Assembly (NCBI GenBank): GCA_030673645.1
Contig: DAOVIO010000017.1
Location: 1 to 48,429 of the forward strand
Origin: JAGLSB01 sp023135955
Lineage (GTDB): Bacteria; Bacteroidota; Bacteroidia; Bacteroidales; GCA-2748055
Direction: 5' to 3'
DNA length: 48,429 nt
Made by a program: the position numbers and the translations under genes. Each line of letters starts with the position of its first letter. Position 1 is the stretch's first letter. Below, piece after piece: positions 39,480-48,429 of this stretch. The notes under the pieces are model-generated. The model made no database searches and was not told the DNA's origin. It worked only from the letters and a program-made list of their open reading frames with translations.

Positions 39480-41579
39480 TTACTCCAAATTCATTCCGAG
39501 CATATTCATCAAAAAAGCCCAGGTATCTGCAACTCTATCAATTTGCATCGAGAGAGTTGTTCCTCCGCCATGACCGGATTTTCTTCTGATCATGAGCAGG
39601 ATTGGTTCACCCTCTGGATTTGCTTTTTGCATACGGGCAACCATTTTGCGGGAATGCAAAGGGTCAACACGGGCATCATTTTCTCCTGCTGAAATAATGA
39701 TTGCCGGATAGTATGTATCATTTACGACATTGTGATATGGAGAGTATTTATGCAGATACTCAAACTGCTGCGGATCGTCAGCACTGCCGTATTCATCTTT
39801 CCAATATCTGGCAGGACCGAATTTGTGGTAACGGATCATATCGAGAAGAGGAACACCACAATCTACAACCTTGAATAATTCGGGTCTTTGCATCGTTACT
39901 GCTCCCACCAGAAGACCACCATTACTCGAGCCTGAAATTGCCAGTTTTTCCGGATTTGTATATTTATTTTCGATCAGCCACTCTGCAGCAGCAATGAAGT
40001 CATCGAAGACATTCTGTTTATTTTCCTTCATGCCTGCCTCATGCCAATTCTTTCCATATTCTCCACCACCGCGCAGATTTGGAATCACCAGCATTCCTCC
40101 GGCTTCTAACCAGACAATATTCAATGTTGAGAAATAAGGAGTTTGTGAATGGTTGAATCCACCATAACCCGAAAGTCTAACCGGATTGTTTCCATCTTTT
40201 TTCAAATCTTTTCTATGAACAAGAAACATTGAGATTGGTGTTCCATCTTTGGAATTATACCAGACTTGTTCGGAAGTATAATTTTCCACATCGATAGCAA
40301 GTGGAAATTCTTTATAAATATCTAACTTGTCATTCTGGAAATCATATTTGTAAGTAACACTTGGATAAATAAATGAGGAAAATTTTACCCAGATATCATC
40401 TCGCGACCAATAACCGCTTACATGCCCGGTTCCGACTGTTGGGAAAGATAAGTCCCGAATATAATCACCTTCCAAAGAATATATTTTAATAACCGTGTAA
40501 GCATTGTGTTGATAAGCTGCGTAAATATGACCGGCAATTGTATTGATATAATAGAGTTTATCTTTTTGTTCCGGTAAAAACTCCTGCCAGAATTCTCGCT
40601 GCGGATGATCAACATCAGTAATATAAACCTTTCCATTCGGGGCATCTTTGTCTGTTTTTATCAGGATCTTATTATCCACAATATCTACGTAATAAGAAGC
40701 ATCAAAACCGGTTGCGATTGGGATCAGTTCTTCCTCTCCAAAATATTTGAAATAGATTTCATTCTTATTGAAAAGGCCTTGATAAAAAATAGTATATTTT
40801 CCACATTCTGAGTTCCAGACACTATGATGCATTTCCTTTTTATCTTTACTGTAATAGATCTTTTCATCTTCATCTGCAGGAGTTCCCAGTTTGTGAAGAT
40901 AAATCGAATCCCAGTAATTTTCTTCTCCTTCTGGCACTTCACCTTTCAGGGGAGCAGCTGAATAATAGAATCCGGAGTTATCCGGCAACCATGATGTTAC
41001 ATATTGCTTACGGCCTCTCAAAGTATCAGGCAAAATTCTTTTTGTTTCAACTTCCATTATTTTTACAATAGGATTCTCATTGCCTGCGACAGCTTTCCCA
41101 AAAGTATAATATTTTCCATCACGGGAAGCGGAAGTTCCACTTAAAGTTTCTGTAGCATCCCAATTATTGGGATCTATTAATATTTCAAATTCCGTAGCTT
41201 CATCTTTTTTGGTTAGAACTCTCCATTTTTCATCATTTTTAAGTTTTTCCCATAAGAAAATTCTCTCTCCATTTAATACTTTGCTCGGTCTGCCAACATC
41301 GTCATAACGCCAAAGTTCATTGAATCTTTCTACCAGTTTTTCTCTTTGAGGAAGATTATCCAGGATCGATCTTGTAAATTTATCCTGTTCTTTTTCCCAT
41401 TTGATGACTTCGGGATTTTCTCCATCTTCCAGCCAGTGGTAATTATCTGTAATAATTGTGCCGTGAAGCGTATCTTTAACTGCTATTATAGGAGTCTTGG
41501 GATATTGCACTTGAGCTGAAATCTTCTGGATTGAAATAGTTAAAGACAACATTAAAATAAGTAAGTGGATTTTTTTCAT
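39480..41579 (-). CDS. Secreted prolyl oligopeptidase (S9A)
   Basis: A 699-residue serine peptidase with a signal peptide (MKKIHLLILMLSLTISIQKISA). The N-terminal part starts with YPKTPI and YHWLEDGENPEVIKWEKEQ, and a beta-propeller gates the active site. The C-terminal hydrolase has nucleophile Ser552 in SGSSNGG, the acid in GENDARVDPLHS and the His in KSGHGGG. It cleaves short proline-containing peptides, here in the periplasm or outside the cell, probably for peptide nutrition. Confidence 0.93.
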   Translation of the reverse strand: MKKIHLLILMLSLTISIQKISAQVQYPKTPIIAVKDTLHGTIITDNYHWLEDGENPEVIKWEKEQDKFTRSILDNLPQREKLVERFNELWRYDDVGRPSKVLNGERIFLWEKLKNDEKWRVLTKKDEATEFEILIDPNNWDATETLSGTSASRDGKYYTFGKAVAGNENPIVKIMEVETKRILPDTLRGRKQYVTSWLPDNSGFYYSAAPLKGEVPEGEENYWDSIYLHKLGTPADEDEKIYYSKDKKEMHHSVWNSECGKYTIFYQGLFNKNEIYFKYFGEEELIPIATGFDASYYVDIVDNKILIKTDKDAPNGKVYITDVDHPQREFWQEFLPEQKDKLYYINTIAGHIYAAYQHNAYTVIKIYSLEGDYIRDLSFPTVGTGHVSGYWSRDDIWVKFSSFIYPSVTYKYDFQNDKLDIYKEFPLAIDVENYTSEQVWYNSKDGTPISMFLVHRKDLKKDGNNPVRLSGYGGFNHSQTPYFSTLNIVWLEAGGMLVIPNLRGGGEYGKNWHEAGMKENKQNVFDDFIAAAEWLIENKYTNPEKLAISGSSNGGLLVGAVTMQRPELFKVVDCGVPLLDMIRYHKFGPARYWKDEYGSADDPQQFEYLHKYSPYHNVVNDTYYPAIIISAGENDARVDPLHSRKMVARMQKANPEGEPILLMIRRKSGHGGGTTLSMQIDRVADTWAFLMNMLGMNLE

Positions 41580-41655
41580 TTTTTCTTCCTTTAATATTTA
41601 TTTTTGGAGTTCATTTTTTTTAGCACAATTGAATTGCATTTTTCCTCCGGAGCTA

Positions 41656-42240
41656 TTATGCAGGGAGCAGAAGATCTCTCATTGTTTTAATTATCGATGG
41701 TTTAAATTTTTCGATCACGCTTCCTTCCTGTACAAAGCTTGTTTTGAGACTCAGATAATAATTGATAGTACCAAATAGAAAAGTGAGTGCGCTTGTAATA
41801 TCTACTTTTGCATATATATTCTGCTCGATCCCCTTCTCAATCACCCGGTAAAAATGCTCTCTTAAGAGTGACTCTCGAAATAATATTTTACGGCGCAGCT
41901 CAGCTTTATAGTCGGGCAATTCACGGGCAAGTGATGAAAAAAATCCCTCTTCAGCTTGAATAAGATTTAAATATTGTTCTAAAATCGTAACAATATCGGA
42001 AGTTTCAACTATCAGTTTTTTTATGCTATCACTGAATTTTGCCAACTCTACATCAAGTAATTCAATAACCAGTGAATCTTTATTGGGAAAATGCAGAAAC
42101 AGCGTACCGTGAGCAACACCTGCTGCCTCAGCGATCTGTGCTGTGGCAGTATTAATGATCCCCTTTTCTATAAATATCTGTTTGGCGGCAGCAATAATTT
42201 TTTCGTGGGTGAATTGTTTCTGTACCTGACGTTTATTCAT
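41656..42240 (-). CDS. TetR/AcrR-family regulator
   Basis: The start at 42240 has a GGAGG site 5 bases upstream and gives 194 residues; an ATG at 42270 has no site. Residues 5-55 are the TetR DNA-binding domain (KIIAAAKQIFIEKGIINTATAQIAEAAGVAHGTLFLHFPNKDSL); the rest is a helical ligand-binding part. A palindrome at 42256-42269 just upstream could be its operator. Target genes are unknown; the peptidase is co-directional downstream. Confidence 0.88.
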   Translation of the reverse strand: MNKRQVQKQFTHEKIIAAAKQIFIEKGIINTATAQIAEAAGVAHGTLFLHFPNKDSLVIELLDVELAKFSDSIKKLIVETSDIVTILEQYLNLIQAEEGFFSSLARELPDYKAELRRKILFRESLLREHFYRVIEKGIEQNIYAKVDITSALTFLFGTINYYLSLKTSFVQEGSVIEKFKPSIIKTMRDLLLPA

Positions 42241-42255
42241 CAAACCTCCCTTTAC

Positions 42256-42269
42256 TGAGTACACACTCA
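42256..42269. promoter_or_regulatory. Possible TetR operator
   Basis: TGAGT-ACAC-ACTCA is a perfect inverted repeat 16 bases upstream of the regulator start. It is followed by GAGTTGATGGTCAGTTAAT, a sequence often seen near TetR-type genes. It fits autoregulation. Confidence 0.5.
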
Positions 42270-42424
42270 CCGAGTTGATGGTCAGTTAATATTTTGTCAA
42301 ATGTTTTTTTTGCTCAAGGCAATTCATGAGACACTATTATTTCAAATAAGTTAATATTTACAAACTCAAATCACCGAAATAGGTGATGTTAAGAAATAAA
42401 AGGAATTGCACCTTTAGTTTCACC

Positions 42425-42454
42425 TTGACATAAAAAAATAAGGAGAAATATTAA
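42425..42454 (+). promoter_or_regulatory. Probable dnaE promoter
   Basis: TTGACA at 42425-42430 and TATTAA at 42449-42454 are separated by 18 bp, ending 65 bases before the dnaE ATG. An AAAGAAAGGAATTTAA ribosome site follows near the start. Confidence 0.55.
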
Positions 42455-42519
42455 CGTACATATTTTAGTTGAAGAGAATAGAATCTAAAATGAATAAAAT
42501 TCTAAAGAAAGGAATTTAA

Positions 42520-45500
42520 ATGGCATTTATTCATCTACACAATCACACTCAATACAGTCTTTTAGACGGTGCCTGCCGTACAGATAAAATGATCGCCAAA
42601 GCCAAGGAATTCGGGATGCCGGCCGTTGCCATGACTGATCACGGTAATATGTTCGGGGTTATCGATTTTTATAATAGAGCTAAAAAAGAGGGCATTAAAC
42701 CTATTGTCGGTATCGAAACATATATAATAAATCATGAGTTTGATGATCAAAATGCCAAGAAAGATATCAGGCATCATCTGGTCTTGCTGGCTCAGAATCT
42801 TCAGGGTTATAAAAATCTGATCAAGCTCTCCTCAAAAGCATATCTGGATGGTTTTTACTATAAACCCCGAATTAATAAACGGCTTATTGCTGAATATTCT
42901 GAAGGGATTATCTGCCTTTCGGCCTGTCTAAAGGGAGAGATCCCCCATCTACTTCTGAGCGGGAACCATCAGCTAGCCCAGGCGGTCGTCGATTTCTATA
43001 AAAGTATTTTTCCTGGCAGGTTTTATCTTGAGATCCAGAATCATGGAATTGAAGAGGAGAAGATAGTCGCTCCGCTGCTGATCGAGCTGGCGCGCGAAAC
43101 AGATACGCCACTGGTAGTAACGAACGATTGCCACTATATTAATAAAAAAGATGCCGAAGCTCACGATGTTCTGCTCTGTATCCAGACAGGCAAATCACTA
43201 TCCGATTCCAACCGCATGAAATACAATACAAACCAGCTCTATTTCAAATCTGAAGATGAGATGAGAGAACTTTTTCCCCAGCTTACTGAGGCTTATGATA
43301 ATACATTAAAGATCGCAGATCAGATCGACCTGAAACTAGATTACAACGATTTTCTCTTTCCCAAGATCGATATCCCGGAAGATTATGCAAATTCTAAAGA
43401 GTATCTCAAAGTTCTCTGCTATGAAGCTGCCAAAAAGAGATATCCCGAAATTACCGATGAGGTAAAGCAGCGCATAGATTATGAACTTTCAGTGATCAAT
43501 AAAATGGGTTATAACGAATATTTCCTGATCGTGAAAGATTTCTGCGATGCGGCCCGGAAGATGGATGTACCGGTCGGTCCCGGACGTGGTTCTGCTGTGG
43601 GTAGTATCGTCTCTTACCTGTTGGCAATCACCCAGATAGAACCTTTGAAATACGGACTTTTCTTTGAACGTTTTTTAAATCCCGACCGGATAGGAATGCC
43701 CGATATCGATATCGATTTCTGCGCTGAAGGCAGAGGCAAAATAATAGACTATGTAGTAAAAAAATATGGGCGTAAAAGTGTTGCTCAGATCATCACCTTT
43801 GGAACCCTGGGAGCCAAATCCGTGATCAAGGATGTAGCACGGGTGATGGATCTGCCTGCCGCAACTGCGAACGAGATAACAAAACTGATACCTTCAACTC
43901 CGCGCATATCACTGGAAAAGGCTCTGAAACAATCGAGGGAATTTGCCGATAAGATGTCTGAGAACGATGTCTACTCCTCCATTCTTACCTATTCACAGGT
44001 CTTGGAAGGACTGGTGCGGCATACCGGTGTTCATGCTGCCGGAGTGGTTATCGGTCCGGGGAATCTGAGTGATTATGTTCCACTGGCCACCTCTAATCAA
44101 AAGGGAAGCGAGTTGGCAGTTCTGGTGCAGTATGAAGGCAAATGGCTGGATGATCTGAAAATGCTGAAGATGGATTTCCTGGGCCTTAGAACACTTACCC
44201 TGATCAAAAAAACTGTAGAACTCATCAAGGATTCACAAAATATAGATGTCGATATAAATAATGTTGATATTACCGATAACAAAGCTTATGAACTGCTTTC
44301 CAACGGACAGACCGACGGCATTTTCCAATTTGAATCGGGCGGCATGAAGAAATATCTCTCAGCCCTGAAGCCCAATAAATTTGAAGATCTTATCGCCATG
44401 GTTGCTCTCTATCGTCCCGGTCCGATGCAGTTTATCGAAAGCTTTATCAATAGAAAGCAGGGGAAAGAAAAAATATCTTTTATCCATCAGCTTACGGAAA
44501 ATTCACTTAGGGAGACCTATGGCGTAACGGTCTATCAGGAGCAGGTAATGCAGATCGCCCGTGAAATGGGCGGTTTGAGTGGAGCTGAAGCCGATACTTT
44601 AAGAAAGGCCATCAGTAAGAAAAAACTGAAAACGATGGAAAAACTGAAGGTCAAATTTGTGGAAGGAGCTTCCAGGAACGGCGTTAAACCACAAGTTATT
44701 GAAACTATCTGGAATAACTGGCTCGAATTCGCCAACTACGCTTTCAATAAAAGTCATGCCACAGCCTATGCCTATATAGCTTTCCAGACAGCCTACTTAA
44801 AATCACACTATCCGGTCGAATTTATGGCGGCCCTGCTCTCCCTGGAAGACAATCCCTCAAAGATCCCCTATTTTGTAGATGAATGCAAAGCGATGGGGAT
44901 AGAGGTGATCCCGCCCAATATTAACAAGAGCCAGAATGAATTTGTCGTGGATGGCAAAAAGATACTTTTTGGTCTACGGGCTATAAAAAATGTGGGCAGT
45001 GCAGCCATAAACGCTATGATAAACGACAGGGATGAGGGGGGAGAATATAAAACGATATTCGATTTTTGTTCTCGCTCAGATACGATGTGTGTTAACAAAT
45101 CGGTTCTGGAGAGCCTGATCGGTTCAGGCGCCATGGATGAACTGGAAGGGAACCGGGCACAGAAATATAAGGCGATCGAGAGTGCATTGGAATATGGAAC
45201 AGGAATACAGGCGGAGAAAAAACGGGGACAGATGATGTTCTTCGATGCCTTTAATGAAGAGGGTGAAGAGGACGATTATCAACCGAAACTACCCCCTCTT
45301 CATGACTGGACTCTGCATGATAAACTGAAGCATGAGAAACTTGTCCTGGGTTATTACTGGTCGGGGCATCCGCTTAATCAATATCGGGAAATTATAGACC
45401 TTTTTGTAAATACATCATCAGATCTTTCTGAAAAGTCTTTGGAGGCGATCCCTGCCAAGATAGCCATCGCGGGAGTGGTCTCTGAGATCATTAAAAAAAT

Positions 45501-45966
45501 GGATAAGAGGGGAAATCCTTTTGCCATTATCATCATGGAAGATCTGAACGGCAAGTTCGAGGTGACCCTGTTCAGAGATGATTATATGAGTTATATCAGA
45601 TCTATGCAGGAGGGGCAGGAACTCTTTATCATTGGCAAGAAATCGAACTATTCCAATGGCGGAGATAATATCCTGCGTATTATTCCTACCAAGGTCATGC
45701 ACTTTGATGAATTACAGAAAGAGCTTACCGGAGAGGTTTACCTTAAAATGAAAGAGGTAGATTTCAACGAAGAATTTTCAGGGAAATTAAAAAAATACTT
45801 AAGGGAAAATCGAGGTAATTTCGGCATTCATATTGCCCTGGAAACCTCCTCTTTTAAAATGCTGAACCTGCATCCCAAAGATATGAAGATATTTCCCAAT
45901 GGTCAATTAAAGGAGTTGTGTGAGGAGATTGAAGGACTGCAGCAGAAATTGACCTTAAGTTTATAA
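42520..45966 (+). CDS. dnaE: DNA polymerase III alpha subunit
   Basis: The replicative polymerase catalytic subunit, 1148 residues, full length. The PHP domain starts at residue 4 (HLHNHTQYSLLDGA). The polymerase palm has VGPGRGSAVGS and PDIDIDFC, with Asp397 and Asp399 as catalytic metal ligands; YRPGPMQFIESF and TYGVTVYQEQVMQI follow. The C-terminal region has helix-hairpin-helix and OB-type parts (KIAIAGVVSEIIKKMDKRGNPFAI). The gene is normal, single copy, with the downstream GWxTD gene only 11 bases later. Confidence 0.95.
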   Translation: MAFIHLHNHTQYSLLDGACRTDKMIAKAKEFGMPAVAMTDHGNMFGVIDFYNRAKKEGIKPIVGIETYIINHEFDDQNAKKDIRHHLVLLAQNLQGYKNLIKLSSKAYLDGFYYKPRINKRLIAEYSEGIICLSACLKGEIPHLLLSGNHQLAQAVVDFYKSIFPGRFYLEIQNHGIEEEKIVAPLLIELARETDTPLVVTNDCHYINKKDAEAHDVLLCIQTGKSLSDSNRMKYNTNQLYFKSEDEMRELFPQLTEAYDNTLKIADQIDLKLDYNDFLFPKIDIPEDYANSKEYLKVLCYEAAKKRYPEITDEVKQRIDYELSVINKMGYNEYFLIVKDFCDAARKMDVPVGPGRGSAVGSIVSYLLAITQIEPLKYGLFFERFLNPDRIGMPDIDIDFCAEGRGKIIDYVVKKYGRKSVAQIITFGTLGAKSVIKDVARVMDLPAATANEITKLIPSTPRISLEKALKQSREFADKMSENDVYSSILTYSQVLEGLVRHTGVHAAGVVIGPGNLSDYVPLATSNQKGSELAVLVQYEGKWLDDLKMLKMDFLGLRTLTLIKKTVELIKDSQNIDVDINNVDITDNKAYELLSNGQTDGIFQFESGGMKKYLSALKPNKFEDLIAMVALYRPGPMQFIESFINRKQGKEKISFIHQLTENSLRETYGVTVYQEQVMQIAREMGGLSGAEADTLRKAISKKKLKTMEKLKVKFVEGASRNGVKPQVIETIWNNWLEFANYAFNKSHATAYAYIAFQTAYLKSHYPVEFMAALLSLEDNPSKIPYFVDECKAMGIEVIPPNINKSQNEFVVDGKKILFGLRAIKNVGSAAINAMINDRDEGGEYKTIFDFCSRSDTMCVNKSVLESLIGSGAMDELEGNRAQKYKAIESALEYGTGIQAEKKRGQMMFFDAFNEEGEEDDYQPKLPPLHDWTLHDKLKHEKLVLGYYWSGHPLNQYREIIDLFVNTSSDLSEKSLEAIPAKIAIAGVVSEIIKKMDKRGNPFAIIIMEDLNGKFEVTLFRDDYMSYIRSMQEGQELFIIGKKSNYSNGGDNILRIIPTKVMHFDELQKELTGEVYLKMKEVDFNEEFSGKLKKYLRENRGNFGIHIALETSSFKMLNLHPKDMKIFPNGQLKELCEEIEGLQQKLTLSL

Positions 45967-45977
45967 ATGAGTGTTAG

Positions 45978-47300
45978 ATGAAACAATTATTACTGATTTT
46001 TTTTCTATTATCCTGCTACCTACTTTTCTCAGATCAATTGCCAGTTACCGTTGATCTTAATAGATTTCTGGACGATTCGAGCCAAACGATTTTTGATTTC
46101 AATTATCAGCTGCCCTATAATGAGCTTAAGTTCAAAAAAACAGACTCCGGATTTGTAGCCGAACTTAAAGTTGAATATTCAATTCTTTTTGATAAGGAGA
46201 TCGTGAGCCAGGGCGATTTTACAAATAAGTTGATCTTTCCAAATCAGGAGATGACCAGATCGGGGAAATTATTCAGGGACAAGATCTCCGTTACCCTGCC
46301 CAGCTCAGTTTATACTATGCATATTTCATTTACCGATATCTATTCTCTGGCTAATTCTACCTGGTTAGAAGAACTGACAATTCTAAAGAAAGATTCTTTT
46401 CTTTCCGATCTGGAATTCTCTTCTTATGTAGTTGCAGATACAACCAGTTACCTGGATAAATTTCATCGGAACGACGAGCTTTTCTTTATTAACTGCAACC
46501 ACATCTATACTAAGGGTGAGGTCGATTCGCTATACCTTTACTATGAACTGGGGAATGTGCAGTTCCCGGTAGGAAAACTTACCCAGAAGATCAGTATCTT
46601 AAAAGATGATGACACTCTGAGGATTATAATGAGTGAGATCAATTGTCGTGGAACTAAGAAAACACAGTTACAGAAAATTGATATTTCAGATCTAAAAGAA
46701 GGTTACCATAATATCATTATTGAAGTTAAAGATCCTATCTCAAATGCTATAAATATAACGGAAGATTATTTCAGCATTAAGAAAAAAAATGTCAGCAATT
46801 ACAGGCTTTTTATAGATCTGGAGGATGAGATAATTTTACTGAAATATTTTTTACTTTCTACTAAAACAAAGATCTGGAAAGAACTTACAGGTGAAGGTAA
46901 ACTGAAATTTATCGATAGATTCTGGGAAGTTAACGATACGGACACCTCTACAAAGAAGAATGAATTCTATCAATTGACCAAAGAACGTATTCTATATTGC
47001 AATGAACATTTCTCACACTTTGAAGATGGGTGGCATACAGACCGCGGCAGGATATTTATTAAATACGGCAAACCGGATGATATTGTATACGGTAATACAG
47101 ATATAAAAACAAAATATGCCCAGAAAAAGTATGAGATCTGGAAATATAGAGTACACAATAATTATACCTTTCTCTTCCTAGATTTCCAGACAAATAAAAA
47201 TTATAAATTGATCTATAGTGATAACGATCCTTATGAATCAAGTTCTCCCCAGCTGGAAAGCTATCTGGGTAAGGATTTCGATATGGGTTTATTAGATTAA
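45978..47300 (+). CDS. GWxTD-domain exported protein
   Basis: A 440-residue protein with a signal peptide (MKQLLLIFFLLSCYLLFSD). The middle is beta-rich. The C-terminal part contains DGWHTDRGRIFIKYGKPDDI, the GWxTD motif, followed by YEIWKYRVHNNYTFLFLD. The family occurs in several FCB-group and related phyla with unknown function. The 11-base gap after dnaE suggests co-transcription. Confidence 0.8.
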   Translation: MKQLLLIFFLLSCYLLFSDQLPVTVDLNRFLDDSSQTIFDFNYQLPYNELKFKKTDSGFVAELKVEYSILFDKEIVSQGDFTNKLIFPNQEMTRSGKLFRDKISVTLPSSVYTMHISFTDIYSLANSTWLEELTILKKDSFLSDLEFSSYVVADTTSYLDKFHRNDELFFINCNHIYTKGEVDSLYLYYELGNVQFPVGKLTQKISILKDDDTLRIIMSEINCRGTKKTQLQKIDISDLKEGYHNIIIEVKDPISNAINITEDYFSIKKKNVSNYRLFIDLEDEIILLKYFLLSTKTKIWKELTGEGKLKFIDRFWEVNDTDTSTKKNEFYQLTKERILYCNEHFSHFEDGWHTDRGRIFIKYGKPDDIVYGNTDIKTKYAQKKYEIWKYRVHNNYTFLFLDFQTNKNYKLIYSDNDPYESSSPQLESYLGKDFDMGLLD

Positions 47301-47714
47301 TAATAGCTCTTCTAGTAGTGCCTCTAGGAGAGCCTCTAGTAGTGCCGTTAAAGTCTTTACAATGTCCCGATAACGACATAATTGTCACTATACTGGATTG
47401 ATTTCAATTATTTATTATTGCAGTTATAATTTAGTATAAAATTTATAATACTTTTAATTTAAAGAGTTTAGAGATTTCCTATAGGATCAAAGATATTAAC
47501 TTACTGTTTGGTACGCATTATGCATTTATTTTCAAAATGGGGAAAATTAGTATAAATTATATTAATATGTTAAAATAGGTTGTTAAAAAAAGTTTGACAT
47601 AAAGATATCATAATACACTTTTCGCATTGCATATTGGTTCAATAAGGAAAAGTACAAAATAAAAAAAGACAGTACTGATTATTTGTAACTAATAATAATT
47701 GATATTTATTTAAG
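47301..47714. other. Gene-free intergenic region with short repeats
   Basis: The direct repeat TCTAGTAGTGCC occurs at 47311-47322 and 47335-47346, with CTCTAGGAGAGCC between. The rest is very AT-rich (47400-47700), without a convincing gene or RNA. A TTGACA at 47594-47599 has no well-spaced -10. Confidence 0.6.
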
Positions 47715-48086
47715 TTAGAAAGTGGGAACAAAAGCTTCTTTGATATGTTTTAAGGATGTATGGGATTTTTCGTTCAGGATAACAATTACATCAAAACGTG
47801 TGAACATATCATAAAAAGCGTCATTCTTTGAAAGAAAATAGGAAGCTGTTTTGGAAAGTTTTCTTCTTTTAGAGATTGAAATGCTCCTCAAGGCAGAATC
47901 GAGATCACCGGATCGTGTTTTGACTTCGATGAATACTAATGTTTCATCGTCCTTTGCGATGATATCGATCTCGCCATAAGGAGAATGAAAATTTGTTTTA
48001 ATGATCTCATAATTATTGGAGATCAAAAATTCCTTGGCCTTCTTTTCTCCTGATAGGCCTATTTGTTTTATATTATTGTTAATCAT
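47715..48086 (-). CDS. YraN/UPF0102 family nuclease-like protein
   Basis: A 123-residue protein matching the UPF0102 family: GLSGEKKAKEFLISNNYEII, then SPYGEIDIIAKDDETLVFIEVKTR, in which Glu, Asp and the E-x-K form the restriction-nuclease-like active site. The family is widespread in bacteria; a role in DNA or Holliday-junction processing is suspected, not settled. The length is typical. Confidence 0.9.
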   Translation of the reverse strand: MINNNIKQIGLSGEKKAKEFLISNNYEIIKTNFHSPYGEIDIIAKDDETLVFIEVKTRSGDLDSALRSISISKRRKLSKTASYFLSKNDAFYDMFTRFDVIVILNEKSHTSLKHIKEAFVPTF

Positions 48087-48102
48087 GATTTAAAGAAAAA
48101 TC

Positions 48103-48131
48103 TTGACGAATAAGTTGTCAATAAGTTAAAA
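48103..48131 (+). promoter_or_regulatory. Possible promoter for the last gene
   Basis: TTGACG at 48103-48108 and TTAAAA at 48126-48131, with a 17-bp spacer, lie 30 bases before the ATG at 48162. Confidence 0.4.
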
Positions 48132-48161
48132 AGAGAGTCGATTTAAGGCTCGGGGGTTATT

Positions 48162-48429
48162 ATGAAAAAAAGGGTTTTATTGTTAGTAGGTATTTTTTGC
48201 TTGCTCAATATAGCGCTGTTTTCCATGCCATACTCTGTAATGGGTAATATTAACATACCGGATGCATATGTATTACCGCACAAAATGGTAGATATTTCCT
48301 ATATAAACTATTTTGTTGGAGATGGGTATGTTCCGGCTATTGGAGATTCGGTGCGCTATAATGAGTACGACTTTGGAGCTTCAGTTCGGCTCGGTCTGTT
48401 CGACCGTGGTGAACTGGGGATAGTCTATA
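48162..48429 (+). CDS. Exported protein, probable outer-membrane barrel (3' end off window)
   Basis: 89 codons are visible. The N-terminus is a signal peptide (MKKRVLLLVGIFCLLNIALFSMP), followed by strand-like sequence (HKMVDISYINYFVGDGY, YDFGASVRLGLFDRGELGIVY) typical of an outer-membrane beta-barrel. A GGGGG stretch lies 6-10 bases before the ATG. The C-terminus lies beyond the window, so the family cannot be fixed. Confidence 0.6.
   Translation, partial: MKKRVLLLVGIFCLLNIALFSMPYSVMGNINIPDAYVLPHKMVDISYINYFVGDGYVPAIGDSVRYNEYDFGASVRLGLFDRGELGIVY

Noticed and set aside
47375..47387. ATAACGACATAA in host DNA as a phage-site copy
   Set aside because: Only the eight-base AACGACAT core matches, which is expected by chance at this window size.
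47594..47615. Promoter TTGACA with CATAAT
   Set aside because: The spacer is 9 bp, too short for a sigma-70 promoter, and no gene starts downstream on that strand.

Overview
The window looks like a chromosomal segment of a Gram-negative bacterium of the FCB supergroup, most likely Candidatus Cloacimonadota. The support is two secreted proteins ending in a NYPNPFNPETTI-type C-terminal sorting domain (typical of type IX secretion cargo), a GWxTD-motif protein, a MutL-family activator and an AT-rich host gene set. The taxonomy is inference; there is no rRNA or tRNA in the window.

Layout. (1) 1-961, minus strand: a TIR/SEFIR-domain protein with a C-terminal array of 40-residue repeats encoded by 120-bp tandem DNA repeats, running off the left edge. 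(2) About 1265-32758: a complete, apparently intact Mu-like transposable prophage of roughly 31.5 kb. It has a divergently transcribed S24-type repressor, two GTAAC-N5-GTTAC operators, an early operon (Cro/Ner-like protein, zinc-ribbon protein, membrane peptide, GH108 endolysin, MuA-like DDE transposase, MuB-like ATPase, DUF3164, GemA-like, HNH nuclease, replisome-organizer-like protein), packaging genes (small and large terminase, MuF-like protein), and an accessory block (deoxyribosyltransferase-like protein, a glycosyltransferase-LicD fusion, a double glycosyltransferase, a lipoprotein). After a strong terminator at 19470-19499 comes the structural block: connector and tail-completion genes, portal, a protease-capsid fusion, a probable major tail protein, small membrane proteins, a BspA-repeat/LamG-like probable receptor-binding protein, tape measure and distal tail proteins. 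No sheath gene is recognised, so a siphovirus-like virion is the better guess. (3) 32766-48429: host DNA. It holds a 5'-truncated secreted beta-helix protein, a secreted repeat protein, a DUF5684-like membrane protein, a very long MutL-family protein, a secreted prolyl oligopeptidase, a TetR regulator, DnaE, a GWxTD protein, a YraN nuclease-like protein and the start of an exported protein.

Most notable: the 18-bp word TGAGAAAGTCAACGACAT near the phage left end recurs exactly inside the transposase gene. There its core TCARCGACA occurs about nine times in 290 bp, including a perfect 20-bp palindrome, and is translated in all three reading frames. The conserved entity is therefore the DNA word rather than the peptide, which suggests an operator or transpositional enhancer embedded in the coding sequence. 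A one-mismatch copy lies near the middle of the prophage, inside the glycosyltransferase gene. Other points of interest are the TIR-repeat gene downstream of the repressor (a rexAB-like position), the LicD/glycosyltransferase cassette, the protease-capsid fusion with a possible internal start, and a host/phage junction that does not match across the two ends.
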